Assembly: GCF_001570725.1 (NCBI RefSeq)
Contig: NZ_BCNV01000008.1
Location: forward strand, 1-64,000
Origin: Paenibacillus amylolyticus
GTDB lineage: Bacteria > Bacillota > Bacilli > Paenibacillales > Paenibacillaceae
Direction: 5' to 3'
Length of the DNA stretch: 64,000 nt
The position numbers and the translations under genes are program-made. This document shows positions 52,324 to 60,986 of the stretch, in pieces (the stretch's first letter is position 1; the number at the start of each line of letters is the position of its first letter). The notes beneath the pieces were generated by a model, which saw nothing but the letters and a program-made list of their open reading frames with translations, was not told the origin of the DNA and did no database searches.

Positions 52324-53412
52324 TTATTGGAATACGGGCAAACGAACTTCGAATAACGTCCGTACCACATCGCTCTGGGCCGAAATCGTACCGTCATGCT
52401 GCTCAACTATATTGCGAGCGATAAACAGGCCGAGGCCTGTCCCACCCTCCTGAGGGGTCCTGGCACGATCTCCGGTGTAATACATATCGAAGATGTGCGG
52501 TAATTCCTCCGGACGAATATGTCCCCCATAGTTAATCACCTGAATGATGATCTGTTCTGCATCCCGATATCCGTTAATATCCACGTACATGCCATCCTTG
52601 CCGTGTCGTGCAGCGTTAATTAGCAGATTCTCGAACACACGTGCCAGCAACTCGCCATCACCAGAGACCGTAAGGTCCGTGTCTATTTTTAATCGGGCGA
52701 CTAATTGGTTCTTTTCAAATACAGGATAGAGTTCTTCGTTCATTTGCTTCAGCAGCTCACTAAGATCCAGCTGTGTCTTGTTTATAGGCAACATGCCATA
52801 ATTCATGCGAGTAATTTCAAACAAATCATCAATCAGTTTCTCCAGACGCTGTGACTTCGTAAATGCAATCGACGTAAAGTGCTTGACCTGCTCCTCCGTC
52901 AGCTGATCATCCTTCATAAGCAGATCCAAATATCCAAGCACAGAGGTCAGCGGAGTTCGCAGGTCATGCGCCAGATTGACAACTAGCTGGTCTTTACTAT
53001 TTTCAGCAAAATCCCCTCGTTCCACCGCTTCCCTCAGCTTCTCACTTGCCAGATTCACATCCTCCGCAATCGTACCTAACTCGTCCTTCGAGGAGATCTG
53101 CACACGATGCTGAAAGTCTCCATTCGCTAAATGGTTAATTCCTGCGGAAATCTCTTTGAAATACGTGACATAAGGTCTCGTAAACAAGTAGAAAAATAAA
53201 ATCGCAAGCGGGATAAAGAGCAGCATAAAGACATATATGTCACCAATACTTCTCATGATATTACGATATTCCGCCAACGGATCTTCTCTCCTGACCCCTG
53301 CATAATACATCTGCAACAGCCTGTACACGATAAATGTTACGACGCCAGAAGACAACATGCTCAGACCGAGCAGCATAATCATGGTTGTCCGAAAACTTCT
53401 TCGTTTAGTCAT
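52324..53412 (-). CDS. vanS: Sensor histidine kinase (VanS-like)
   Basis: 362 residues with two membrane helices (about 10-30 and 52-72), a very short extracellular loop, HAMP (about 72-125), the phospho-acceptor His in VNLAHDLRTPLTSVLGYLD and an HATPase domain with NLLINAARHG and GTGLGLFIARNIVEQHDG. The short loop argues for sensing within or near the membrane. The ATG at 53412 overlaps the regulator stop by 8 nt, so translation is coupled. Confidence 0.9.
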   Translation of the reverse strand: MTKRRSFRTTMIMLLGLSMLSSGVVTFIVYRLLQMYYAGVRREDPLAEYRNIMRSIGDIYVFMLLFIPLAILFFYLFTRPYVTYFKEISAGINHLANGDFQHRVQISSKDELGTIAEDVNLASEKLREAVERGDFAENSKDQLVVNLAHDLRTPLTSVLGYLDLLMKDDQLTEEQVKHFTSIAFTKSQRLEKLIDDLFEITRMNYGMLPINKTQLDLSELLKQMNEELYPVFEKNQLVARLKIDTDLTVSGDGELLARVFENLLINAARHGKDGMYVDINGYRDAEQIIIQVINYGGHIRPEELPHIFDMYYTGDRARTPQEGGTGLGLFIARNIVEQHDGTISAQSDVVRTLFEVRLPVFQ

Positions 53413-54100
53413 TAAACGTGTACCCCACACCCCAGATGGTTTTGATAAACTTGTTCTTGTTCACATCTTCTCCCAGCTTTTTGCGCAAGGTGCGAATATG
53501 GACCATCACCGTGTTCCCACTCTCGTAATAGGCTTCTCCCCACACCTGTTCAAAAATGCTTTCCGCACTGAACACCTGCTTGGGGTGACTCGCGAGTAGA
53601 TACAGAATGTCGAACTCCTTCGGTGTTAGTTCCACTGGTTTGCCGTAGAGTGTAACGCGATGTTGATCCGGCGTGATGATGAGCCCGCCCTTCTCCAGAA
53701 TGGAGCGCTGAACAGGCGCAGACTGGCTGAATTGCAGAGAACGACGTAACTGAGAGTTGACCCGGGCAACAAGCTCCATCGGATTGAACGGTTTGGTCAT
53801 ATAATCGTCCGCGCCCATCACGAGTCCCGTAATTTTGTCCATATCTGACGTTTTGGCACTCAGGAAAATGATTGGCAAATGATGCTGTTCCCGAATTTTA
53901 CGGGTCACCTCATACCCGTCCATGCCAGGCATCATAATGTCCAGAATCGCCAAATCTATCGCTTGGGTCTGAACAGCTTGTACCGCCGCCTTCCCGTCAA
54001 AGGCCTTAACGATGTGATATCCTTCTTTTTGTAAATGTAAAGCAACCAGATCAGCGATCTCAACTTCATCGTCTGCGATCAGAATCGTAATTCGCTTCAT
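53405..54100 (-). CDS. vanR: OmpR-family response regulator (VanR-like)
   Basis: 231 residues. The receiver domain has acidic pocket D10-D11, phospho-acceptor D54 in LAILDIMMPG and K104-type lysine in DYMTKPF. The C-terminal OmpR/PhoB winged helix is about 130-228 (VELTPKEFDILYLLASHP, YYESGNTVMVHIRTLRKKLG). AGGAG lies before the ATG. First gene of the vanR-vanS-vanY-vanZ-small gene run. The VanR name is by context and architecture; a general OmpR regulator is the alternative. Confidence 0.9.
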   Translation of the reverse strand: MKRITILIADDEVEIADLVALHLQKEGYHIVKAFDGKAAVQAVQTQAIDLAILDIMMPGMDGYEVTRKIREQHHLPIIFLSAKTSDMDKITGLVMGADDYMTKPFNPMELVARVNSQLRRSLQFSQSAPVQRSILEKGGLIITPDQHRVTLYGKPVELTPKEFDILYLLASHPKQVFSAESIFEQVWGEAYYESGNTVMVHIRTLRKKLGEDVNKNKFIKTIWGVGYTFND

Positions 54101-54184
54101 TGCTTATTCCACTCCTATGTGTGATGCTGGGCATTATAACATATTTGAATCCAACAGATAAACCAATGAAAGGAATCCATAGAT

Positions 54185-55135
54185 ATGAAACTGGAACGTT
54201 TATTAGCCATTGTAGTTCTGCTGATCAATCGTGGACGAGTACAAGCCAAAGACTTGGCAGATACGTTCGAAGTATCGATTCGGACCATCTATCGAGACAT
54301 CGACACATTGGGCCAAGCTGGCATTCCGGTGGTGACGTATCAGGGGGCAAGCGGAGGTATTGGTCTGGCAGAGGGCTACCGTCTGGATCGAAACGTGTTA
54401 ACAGACAAGGACCTCGCTTCCATCGTCACAGCGCTGCGCAGTGTATCCACCTCTCATGCCAATGCGGCACGTGAGCTTCTGGTGGAAAAACTCAGCAGTA
54501 TCGTGCCTGAAGCCAAAAATGACGATTTTCAGGCCAACACCAATCGTTTCATCGTTGATTATTCGACTTGGACGCATCCCGAAGCCCTGCAAATCAAGCT
54601 TCAGCTTATCGAGCAGGGCATGGATCAATTACGGCCTGTCACCTTTACCTACTGCAGTGCGGAAGGGACACAGACTCACCGAACTGCCGACCCTCATACC
54701 ATCGTGCTCAAGAAGCATTCCTGGTACCTATATGCCTTTTGCCACGAGCGGAATCAATTTCGCATGTTCAAACTCGTACGCATGCAAAATGTCACACTTG
54801 CTGATGAGCCCTTCGAACGTAAAGTAATCAACCCACAGGACAGACCCTGGCAGCAGGAATGGACCCGCCCGGGCAATCAGGCTGGGTTAACCTTGAAATT
54901 CCATGCTCGCGTCCGTCATATTGCGGAAGAATGGTTTGGGATCGAGAACGTCATCCCTGATGGGACTGGATATTATATCAGCCAGGTTGCTTTTCCCGAG
55001 GATGCTTGGTTATATGGGTTCATTCTGGGCTTCGGCGCAGATGTTGAGGTATTGGAACCTCAGCATATTCGGGACGAGATCTGCCGTATCGCCGGGCAAA
55101 TTGTACAAAATTATATACCTCCGACTCAAACCTGA
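54185..55135 (+). CDS. YafY-type transcriptional regulator (HTH_11 plus WYL domain)
   Basis: 316 residues. A DeoR-like winged helix (about 1-60, AKDLADTFEVSIRTIYRDIDTLG) is followed by a WYL ligand-binding domain (about 145-215, with SWYLYAFCHERNQFRMFKL) and a C-terminal WCX extension. WYL regulators respond to nucleotides or small ligands. GAAAGGAATCC precedes the ATG. It may be co-expressed with the zinc-ribbon protein that starts 73 nt downstream. Divergent from vanR. Confidence 0.92.
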   Translation: MKLERLLAIVVLLINRGRVQAKDLADTFEVSIRTIYRDIDTLGQAGIPVVTYQGASGGIGLAEGYRLDRNVLTDKDLASIVTALRSVSTSHANAARELLVEKLSSIVPEAKNDDFQANTNRFIVDYSTWTHPEALQIKLQLIEQGMDQLRPVTFTYCSAEGTQTHRTADPHTIVLKKHSWYLYAFCHERNQFRMFKLVRMQNVTLADEPFERKVINPQDRPWQQEWTRPGNQAGLTLKFHARVRHIAEEWFGIENVIPDGTGYYISQVAFPEDAWLYGFILGFGADVEVLEPQHIRDEICRIAGQIVQNYIPPTQT

Positions 55136-55181
55136 CAGACAGCTGTCCAGTTCCTCCCCGTATACTTCAGATATATTCAAT

Positions 55182-55195
55182 TTGTACATATACAA
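55182..55195 (+). promoter_or_regulatory. Palindrome overlapping the ribosome binding site of the zinc-ribbon gene
   Basis: TTGTACATATACAA has perfect 5-bp arms (TTGTA/TACAA) and abuts AAGGAGG. It could be an operator for the upstream WYL regulator or a weak RNA hairpin masking the ribosome site; both are inference. Confidence 0.35.
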
Positions 55196-55208
55196 GGAGG
55201 AACCAATC

Positions 55209-56027
55209 ATGAACGTCACTGTATGTCAAAGCTGCGGCATGCCGCTCACAACCCCTGCCCAATTCGGAACGGAAGCAGATGGAAGCACAACCCGTGAGTA
55301 CTGTATCTATTGTTACAAAGAGGGCCAGTTCGAGCAGCCCGGTATTTCACTCGAAGGGATGACAGAGATGTGCACTGCCATTCTGAAGGACGAGGGCATG
55401 GATGAAGAATCGGCTCGTTCGATGCTGCGTAACCAGCTTCCTTTTTTGAAACGTTGGCGGACGAATACAACGGATCAGCATGCAGAATCTCTGGTTGAAA
55501 ACTCTACCACTTCTGCTATACCGGGTCAGGTTACAATCCATCCCTTGTTATCTGCCCAGCCCATTCGTTATGTCACGCTCCCAGGCAAACGTCTTGCTGG
55601 CCTATCCGCCCGCACAACCAATGCCATTGAGATCAGTGGCACAGGCTGTATTCAGGGACTCTGGAACAATTATTTTGCCTCAGAGCACCTCCCTGCACCT
55701 GAAGCTACTCGCTATGGCTGTTACGCGGATTACACGGATGGCATTACCGGAGAGTACACCATACTAGTGGGGCATGAGGTCAGCTCCGATGAAACATTAC
55801 CTGAAGGATTCAATGATATTCTGCTCCCTCCTGCGACTTACGCCGTATTCACTTCCAGAAAAGGACCGATGGCAGAGGTTGTTGGCGAAGCATGGGGAGC
55901 CGTGTGGGCATGGGATAAACAAAGCGATCGTACGTTCACAGGAGATTTCGAGTTGTATGATGAACGCAGTCTGAATCCTGAAAGTGTACAAGTCGATATA
56001 TACATTGCCGTTCGCCAAAGTAGATAA
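55209..56027 (+). CDS. Zinc-ribbon protein fused to a GyrI-like/AraC effector-binding domain
   Basis: 272 residues in three parts. The N-terminal putative zinc ribbon (CQSCGMPL near 5-12 and YCIYCYKEG near 35-43) is of the type found in small DUF proteins. A short helical region follows (about 50-90). The C-terminal effector-binding domain (about 110-270) has YVTLPGKRLAGLSARTTN, YGCYADYTDG and PPATYAVFTSRKGP, as in GyrI/Rob effector domains. No DNA-binding helix is seen, so it may be a stand-alone small-molecule sensor or sequestering protein. AAGGAGGAACCAATC precedes the ATG. Confidence 0.85.
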   Translation: MNVTVCQSCGMPLTTPAQFGTEADGSTTREYCIYCYKEGQFEQPGISLEGMTEMCTAILKDEGMDEESARSMLRNQLPFLKRWRTNTTDQHAESLVENSTTSAIPGQVTIHPLLSAQPIRYVTLPGKRLAGLSARTTNAIEISGTGCIQGLWNNYFASEHLPAPEATRYGCYADYTDGITGEYTILVGHEVSSDETLPEGFNDILLPPATYAVFTSRKGPMAEVVGEAWGAVWAWDKQSDRTFTGDFELYDERSLNPESVQVDIYIAVRQSR

Positions 56028-56091
56028 AGACAATACTATGCATCTCAAACAGGGTAAAAGCATCCTCACATCCTTCTTCATATCACACAAG

Positions 56092-56119
56092 CTGCCGGGT
56101 TCGCTCGGCGGTTTTTTTT
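56092..56119 (+). terminator. Terminator after the zinc-ribbon gene
   Basis: GCCG pairs with CGGC around GGGTTCGCT-type loop and is followed by eight T. Confidence 0.75.
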
Positions 56120-56470
56120 GATGTTTAACCCATGATACAACCGCCTATAGTACCAAGTTAGTTAGCACGTAACCTACCTATTCAACCAGACAATATGCCT
56201 CATATGCGGGTACCATTGACTTCCTTAAAATTGGGACTATTCACATAACAACCAATTCGATCCTCCCATATCAAGCCTCTCAAATCAGGTCCTTTCCTCC
56301 TGAATTTCCCTAAAAACGTTTACATCTCCTTAAAACCGGGTAAAATCACTACAATCCAATTGGAATTACATTCTAAAGTCATCTATTTCGTCTAACAAGT
56401 CATATGTACCTATATGCGCACCTGGCAACATCACCAGTCGAAATACATAATTCAAAAAATGCATCAAAGG
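56120..56470. other. Intergenic stretch, no gene recognised
   Basis: AT-rich sequence with several C-rich and pyrimidine-rich tracts (for example TCCTTTCCTCCTGAATTTCC). I see no open frame with a ribosome site, no convincing sigma-A promoter and no structured RNA family. It must contain the promoter of the 55-codon gene that follows, if that gene has its own. Confidence 0.4.
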
Positions 56471-56480
56471 AGGAACCAAG

Positions 56481-56648
56481 ATGATCCGCATGCCTATTCA
56501 GCAAATGATCCCGTACCACCACCAATATCCGCGCAACACGGCGACCACTGCTCCTAAAAAGGAGAATGAGAACACTCAAGGTCTATCCTTTCATGAAATT
56601 TTACAGCAAAAAATGGCGAAGAAGAATGCTTCTCCTTCCCTTCGATAA
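56481..56648 (+). CDS. Short hypothetical protein (55 residues)
   Basis: The frame begins MIRMPIQQMIPYHHQYP and ends LRstop. A near-perfect AAAGGAGG lies 8 nt upstream of the ATG. Composition is basic and polar, with P/T/H-rich first half and a short helix GLSFHEILQQKMAKK. The FHEILQQK pattern resembles the tail of small proteins near flagellar genes, but no such genes are nearby and I do not assign a family. The strong ribosome site is the main argument that it is real. Confidence 0.6.
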   Translation: MIRMPIQQMIPYHHQYPRNTATTAPKKENENTQGLSFHEILQQKMAKKNASPSLR

Positions 56649-56825
56649 AATGGACACCTGACCGTATTCGAGTCCGGTTATCAACCGTCTTTCCGCAGCT
56701 TGGCGGAATGGCGGTTATTGGCGTTGAGCAATAAACGACTGTACAGCTCTCAGTCATGTTTCTATAATGGTTTAAATATCTACGAGATCCATGACATATA
56801 CGAACTGTAAAAGGGGACTTATCAC

Positions 56826-57521
56826 ATGATCACCATTGGTTGTTTTCACGCTCATTATTCCAACATCGCATTGATTGAAGAGACGCTTGCTCATTATGAT
56901 ATAGAATTGGTCCATTACGTCGATCCAGGTCTGGACCGTCTTAAACATGACACTGACTTTTCCGATGCCGTTATTCATGAGAAGGTAGCCCAGACGCTCC
57001 AATGGATCGCTGAGTGTCATGCCGATGCCATTCTGGTCACTTGCACCCTATTTGCGACAGTATTGGAGCAGGAAGCCAAACAGGTCCCCGTGCCGGTGAT
57101 TGGCATAGATGATCCGCTATTGAAGGAAATGCAGAAAGTACCGGGAGAGTTCACCATCGTGTTCACCAACCCGGCAACCGTTGAAGGAACGATGGCACGG
57201 GTGAATCAGGCGTTACAGCAACAGCATGAGGATGAGAGTGGGCAATTACACGTTGCCAAGGTATCTCAGACGGAAGCGGTGTGCATCCCTGGGACATTTG
57301 AGTTGATTATGCGTGGAGATCAGAAAGAGTACCTCGAAGCGGTACGTGAAGGCTTACAACAGATTGCTGAACAGTATCCCGGTAAAAGGCTAGTCGCAGC
57401 CCAGCTTTCTATGGCTCCCGCTGCTGCACAGGTCACAATAGATCGCGGTATTCCAATCCATAGCCCGCTGGCATTGCTTGCGGCGTATTTGGAGAAGATT
57501 TTGGGATTGGCTCGACAGTAG
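56826..57521 (+). CDS. Aspartate/glutamate racemase-like protein
   Basis: 231 residues with the Asp/Glu/hydantoin racemase fold. Catalytic-type Cys lies in ILVTCTLFA (about residue 75), with GIDDPLLKEM near 100, VFTNPATVEGTM near 120 and the late LVAAQLSMAPAA near 185. The N-terminal position that carries the first catalytic cysteine in canonical racemases reads GCFHAHYSN, so the pairing of catalytic residues differs, and activity could be of the hydantoin or maleate isomerase type. AAAAGGGG precedes the ATG. Single gene. Confidence 0.8.
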   Translation: MITIGCFHAHYSNIALIEETLAHYDIELVHYVDPGLDRLKHDTDFSDAVIHEKVAQTLQWIAECHADAILVTCTLFATVLEQEAKQVPVPVIGIDDPLLKEMQKVPGEFTIVFTNPATVEGTMARVNQALQQQHEDESGQLHVAKVSQTEAVCIPGTFELIMRGDQKEYLEAVREGLQQIAEQYPGKRLVAAQLSMAPAAAQVTIDRGIPIHSPLALLAAYLEKILGLARQ

Positions 57522-57749
57522 ATGCATCAAACAATTAATTGATACAAATTGGATGTGCTCCTGTGATCTAGTTAAGAGTTAGTAGAGTAAATATAAGTAT
57601 GTTTAATTTATTATTTACATAAATACATATTAATCCTAATTTTTAAAATAATAATTAAATATACATAATTTAGGTGTACAAACCTAGGGTTATATGATAA
57701 ATTTAGATTGTTATAATTTAACAAATTACTCAGAGGGTGAGGTTTTACA
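57522..57749. other. AT-rich intergenic stretch with a palindrome
   Basis: Strongly AT-rich compared with the rest of the window. It contains the imperfect palindrome TAGGTGTACAAACCTA (57671-57686) and a TATAAT at 57712-57717 that could be the -10 of the following gene (-35 poor). No coding region seen. Confidence 0.4.
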
Positions 57750-58526
57750 TTGAAATTATTGCGTTTATCGAAGTTACTGTTGGTTTGCTGTCTATGCCTA
57801 TTACTTATTCCTACCAGTGCTTTCGCTTCTGCAGAGAATAAAACTGTGAAATTGGATATAACTTTATTAAAGCAGGGTATTCCTTATGAAGTAATAGAAT
57901 CCTGGAGCCCTGAGTTTAAGAAAAGTCTTTCGAAAGAAGATGGATCAATTGAAGTAGTGACTCATGAAAAAGCCTCAGCACCTGAATTCAACGGAGAGGT
58001 TGGACCACTCGGAAATATCAAGGATGATCAATTTGACTATTATATAACCATAGTTCGAACTGATAATGTTAATAATCGTGAGCGGTTTATGGTTGCATTA
58101 ACAGGAAAGTGGAAATCAATGCCTTTTTGGCGCTTATCTGATGCTTATGGCGCTTCTTTTGATAAAGAAATTTGGAGAACAGTTCCAGGTTCTGGGTATT
58201 ATGAAGATAAAGTCAAGTATAGCGGAAACTCTACGTTTACAACTTTAGGAAGTGGACGTAATTTCTCATATACTGGTGAGAATGGTGTTGGATTCAATGC
58301 TGATCTCAAAGGGGGCATTATTATAACAGAACAGGTTGCCTCTGCCGTCTTTACAATAGAACATAAAAAGCAAGGAAATCAAAGTGGTCTATCTCAAATA
58401 CAATCCAATTACTACCACATTAAAGGTACGGGCAGTGTAGGATTGAGTTTTGGAGCTCTAGAGGTTAGCTTCTCAGGCTCTGCTGATAATGATTCCAGAG
58501 GTACACTTAAAAATTTTAATTATTAA
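57750..58526 (+). CDS. Secreted protein of unknown function
   Basis: 258 residues from a TTG start preceded by GAGGGTGAGG. The signal peptide (LLLVCCLCLLLIPTSAFASA, cleavage after the second ASA-type Ala) is clear. The mature protein is predicted to be rich in beta strands, with many aromatic, Gly and Ser residues, ending in alternating strands (GTGSVGLSFGALEVSFSGSA). No catalytic motif or known domain was recognised. The gene lies in an AT-rich patch with codon use different from its neighbours and has its own terminator, consistent with lateral acquisition. Confidence 0.75.
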   Translation: MKLLRLSKLLLVCCLCLLLIPTSAFASAENKTVKLDITLLKQGIPYEVIESWSPEFKKSLSKEDGSIEVVTHEKASAPEFNGEVGPLGNIKDDQFDYYITIVRTDNVNNRERFMVALTGKWKSMPFWRLSDAYGASFDKEIWRTVPGSGYYEDKVKYSGNSTFTTLGSGRNFSYTGENGVGFNADLKGGIIITEQVASAVFTIEHKKQGNQSGLSQIQSNYYHIKGTGSVGLSFGALEVSFSGSADNDSRGTLKNFNY

Positions 58527-58585
58527 TGAAGTCTTTGTTAAATATGTTTATGTAATATAAGGTAGAATAAATAAAGTTAAATTCA

Positions 58586-58619
58586 AAAAAGAGAACGATA
58601 TAAAAATCGTTCTCTTTTA
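58586..58619 (+). terminator. Terminator after the secreted protein gene
   Basis: AAAGAGAACGAT pairs with ATCGTTCTCTTT around a 6-nt loop, with a T-rich tail. Confidence 0.85.
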
Positions 58620-58653
58620 CACATTTCACTCAACAAGAGAGGTGAATAAATTA

Positions 58654-58797
58654 ATGCGATTTTTATATATTCTTATCTTGTTCCTAGTCGGTATGGGTTC
58701 TTCCGCACTTCTACATGCTAGTAATCTTAAACTTTCTGATGGCGTGCTGTTTGTCATCGCAGGCATCCTATTTCAGATTTGGCGTAAGTTGGATTGA
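58654..58797 (+). CDS. Small two-helix membrane peptide (47 residues)
   Basis: MRFLYILILFLVGMGSSALL starts the first hydrophobic helix; a short polar turn (HASNLKLSDG) leads to a second helix (VLFVIAGILFQIW) and a basic end RKLD. AAGAGAGGTG lies upstream of the ATG. The even helix-turn-helix hydrophobic pattern argues that it is a real gene. No family recognised. It lies after a terminator, so it needs its own promoter, which I could not locate. Confidence 0.55.
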   Translation: MRFLYILILFLVGMGSSALLHASNLKLSDGVLFVIAGILFQIWRKLD

Positions 58798-58892
58798 ATC
58801 CAAAAGTTACGGTGAAGCGGGTTTGGCCTTGTCCAAACATTAATCAATATTTATAATTTAAAGCTTCAAAAAACCTTCATCACCTGGCTCCC

Positions 58893-60710
58893 TTAGGAAC
58901 GTGTTCGATACTCCTCTGCCTTTTCCTGCATGCCCGCTGCTACAGCCTCATGATCAGACAATCCTTTGTCCGCTGCAAAGGCACGAATGTCCTGCGTAAT
59001 GCGCATGCTACAAAACTTCGGTCCGCACATGGAGCAGAAATGAGCTTCTTTGGCCCCTTCTGCCGGCAGCGTCTCATCATGGTAGGATAATGCCCGTTCC
59101 GGGTCCAGAGACAGATTGAATTGGTCCCTCCAGCGGAACTCGAAGCGCGCCTTGGACAATGCATCATCTCGGCGTTGAGCACGTGGATGGCCTTTCGCCA
59201 GATCGGCGGCATGAGCAGCGATCTTGTAGGCGATAACCCCTTCGCGCACATCATCCTTGTTGGGTAGGCCCAGATGTTCTTTAGGCGTAACATAACAGAG
59301 CATGGACGTGCCGAACCAGCCAATCATGGCCGCGCCAATGGCGGATGTGATGTGGTCGTAACCCGGGGCAATATCGGTCGTCAGCGGCCCAAGTGTGTAG
59401 AACGGTGCTTCTTTGCAGATCTCCATCTGCAAGTCCACATTCTCCTTGATCTTATGCATCGGCACATGCCCCGGACCTTCGATCATCACCTGCACATCAT
59501 GCTTCCACGCGATCTGCGTCAGCTCCCCGAGCGTAGCCAGTTCCGCCATCTGCGCTTCATCGTTGGCATCGTAGATACTGCCTGGACGAAGTCCATCTCC
59601 CAGTGAGAACGCCACATCATATCTTTTCATAATCTCGCAGATTTCTTCAAAATGGGTGTACAAAAAATTCTCCTGATGATGCGCAAGGCACCATGCTGCC
59701 ATAATGGACCCGCCTCGAGACACAATGCCTGTCATCCGCTTGGCGGTCATGGGGATATAACGCAGCAGTACACCTGCATGAATCGTAAAATAGTCCACGC
59801 CCTGCTCTGCCTGCTCAATGAGCGTGTCACGGTACAACTCCCAGGTCAGCGCTTCCGCTTCGCCATTCACCTTCTCCAGCGCCTGATAGAGCGGCACCGT
59901 GCCAATCGGCACTGGTGAATTGCGGATGATCCATTCCCGGGTCGTATGAATGTCTTTGCCTGTGGACAGATCCATCACGGTATCCGATCCCCAACGTACC
60001 GCCCAAGTCATCTTCTCCACCTCTTCCTCGATGGAAGAGGATACGGCAGAATTACCAATGTTGGCATTGATCTTCACGTGAAAATGACGACCGATCAACA
60101 TCGGCTCACTCTCCGGGTGATTGATGTTGGATGGCAGAATGGCCCGTCCACTCGCCAGCTCCTGCCGTACAAATTCCGGTTCCACGCCCTCACGAATGGC
60201 GGCGAATTCCATCTCTGCCGTAACGACTCCCTGCCTCGCATAGTGCATCTGAGTCACACAGCGTCCTGGCTGTGCCCGTAGCGGTTTTCCGCGCAATCCA
60301 GGGTACTCTTCGGCTCCAGCTCTCTTTCCTCCGGGCTTCAGTCCGTTATCCTCCGGTTTAACCGTGCGTCCCTGATAAGCTTCTACATCGCCACGCTCTG
60401 TGATCCAACGGGTGCGCAGGGCTGGCAGACCTGTGCGGATATCCGCGTGAAATGCGGGATCAGTCATGGGGCCGCTCGTATCGTAGACACGCAGCGGTTC
60501 GTTATGCTCCACCCCTTGGGGAGTATTCGTGTCATGAAGGGCTATCTCACGCTCCGGAACAGCAATGTCCGGCCGTGAGCCCTGAATGTAGACTTTGCGG
60601 CTACCCGGAAAGGGCTGAACCCGTCCGGCCGTCCCTGTTTCCTTTTCCACCTGCTGATCGTTATGTTCCTGTTCCATCGCTTGATGTTCCGTTTGATTTC
60701 CTGTACTCAT
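58893..60710 (-). CDS. thiC: Phosphomethylpyrimidine synthase ThiC
   Basis: 605-residue non-canonical radical SAM enzyme converting aminoimidazole ribotide to HMP-phosphate for thiamine. The C-terminal cluster motif CSMCGPKFC (Cx2Cx4C) is intact near residues 565-573. The core contains NANIGNSAVSSSIEEEVEKM, SPVPIGTVPLYQALEKV and IEGPGHVPMHKIKENVDLQ. Insertions near the N-terminus match the Gram-positive form. AAGGAGGAGAC precedes the ATG. It is expressed from a TPP riboswitch leader, and no other thi genes are adjacent. Confidence 0.98.
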   Translation of the reverse strand: MSTGNQTEHQAMEQEHNDQQVEKETGTAGRVQPFPGSRKVYIQGSRPDIAVPEREIALHDTNTPQGVEHNEPLRVYDTSGPMTDPAFHADIRTGLPALRTRWITERGDVEAYQGRTVKPEDNGLKPGGKRAGAEEYPGLRGKPLRAQPGRCVTQMHYARQGVVTAEMEFAAIREGVEPEFVRQELASGRAILPSNINHPESEPMLIGRHFHVKINANIGNSAVSSSIEEEVEKMTWAVRWGSDTVMDLSTGKDIHTTREWIIRNSPVPIGTVPLYQALEKVNGEAEALTWELYRDTLIEQAEQGVDYFTIHAGVLLRYIPMTAKRMTGIVSRGGSIMAAWCLAHHQENFLYTHFEEICEIMKRYDVAFSLGDGLRPGSIYDANDEAQMAELATLGELTQIAWKHDVQVMIEGPGHVPMHKIKENVDLQMEICKEAPFYTLGPLTTDIAPGYDHITSAIGAAMIGWFGTSMLCYVTPKEHLGLPNKDDVREGVIAYKIAAHAADLAKGHPRAQRRDDALSKARFEFRWRDQFNLSLDPERALSYHDETLPAEGAKEAHFCSMCGPKFCSMRITQDIRAFAADKGLSDHEAVAAGMQEKAEEYRTRS

Positions 60711-60871
60711 GTTCCCTTGTCTCCTCCTTAGTGTTCATTCGCTTGGTTTGGTTGGTATCATCATTAGCTTGGTTACGTACCTGTCCCAAATCATGCGCAA
60801 TGCAGAGAAGAAAGAGCGATCCTACGCCAGACCAGAGGAGACATCATTCATGTACAGTTAACAACAGAACG

Positions 60872-60906
60872 GAGGTTACCACAGATCATGGATCTATGGT
60901 GACCTC
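60872..60906 (-). other. Long perfect-stem hairpin in the thiC leader
   Basis: GAGGTTACCACAGATC pairs with GATCTATGGTGACCTC over 14 of 16 positions around a 3-nt loop. It lies between the riboswitch terminator and thiC, about 160 nt upstream of the ATG, with no T-tract. It could stabilise the message or be a second regulatory element; its function is not evident. Confidence 0.5.
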
Positions 60907-60986
60907 TCTCTTCAGCCTGATCTACTTTCGCAGGTTACTGAAAAAGAAGTCCGCGGGGTGCACACGATATCGCCCGTTCACTGTAT

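Noticed and set aside
46329..54100. Possible single glycopeptide-resistance island from ddl through vanR
   Set aside because: A monocistronic aconitase gene with its own promoter and terminator lies between the two parts, and the ligase has ordinary D-Ala-D-Ala features.
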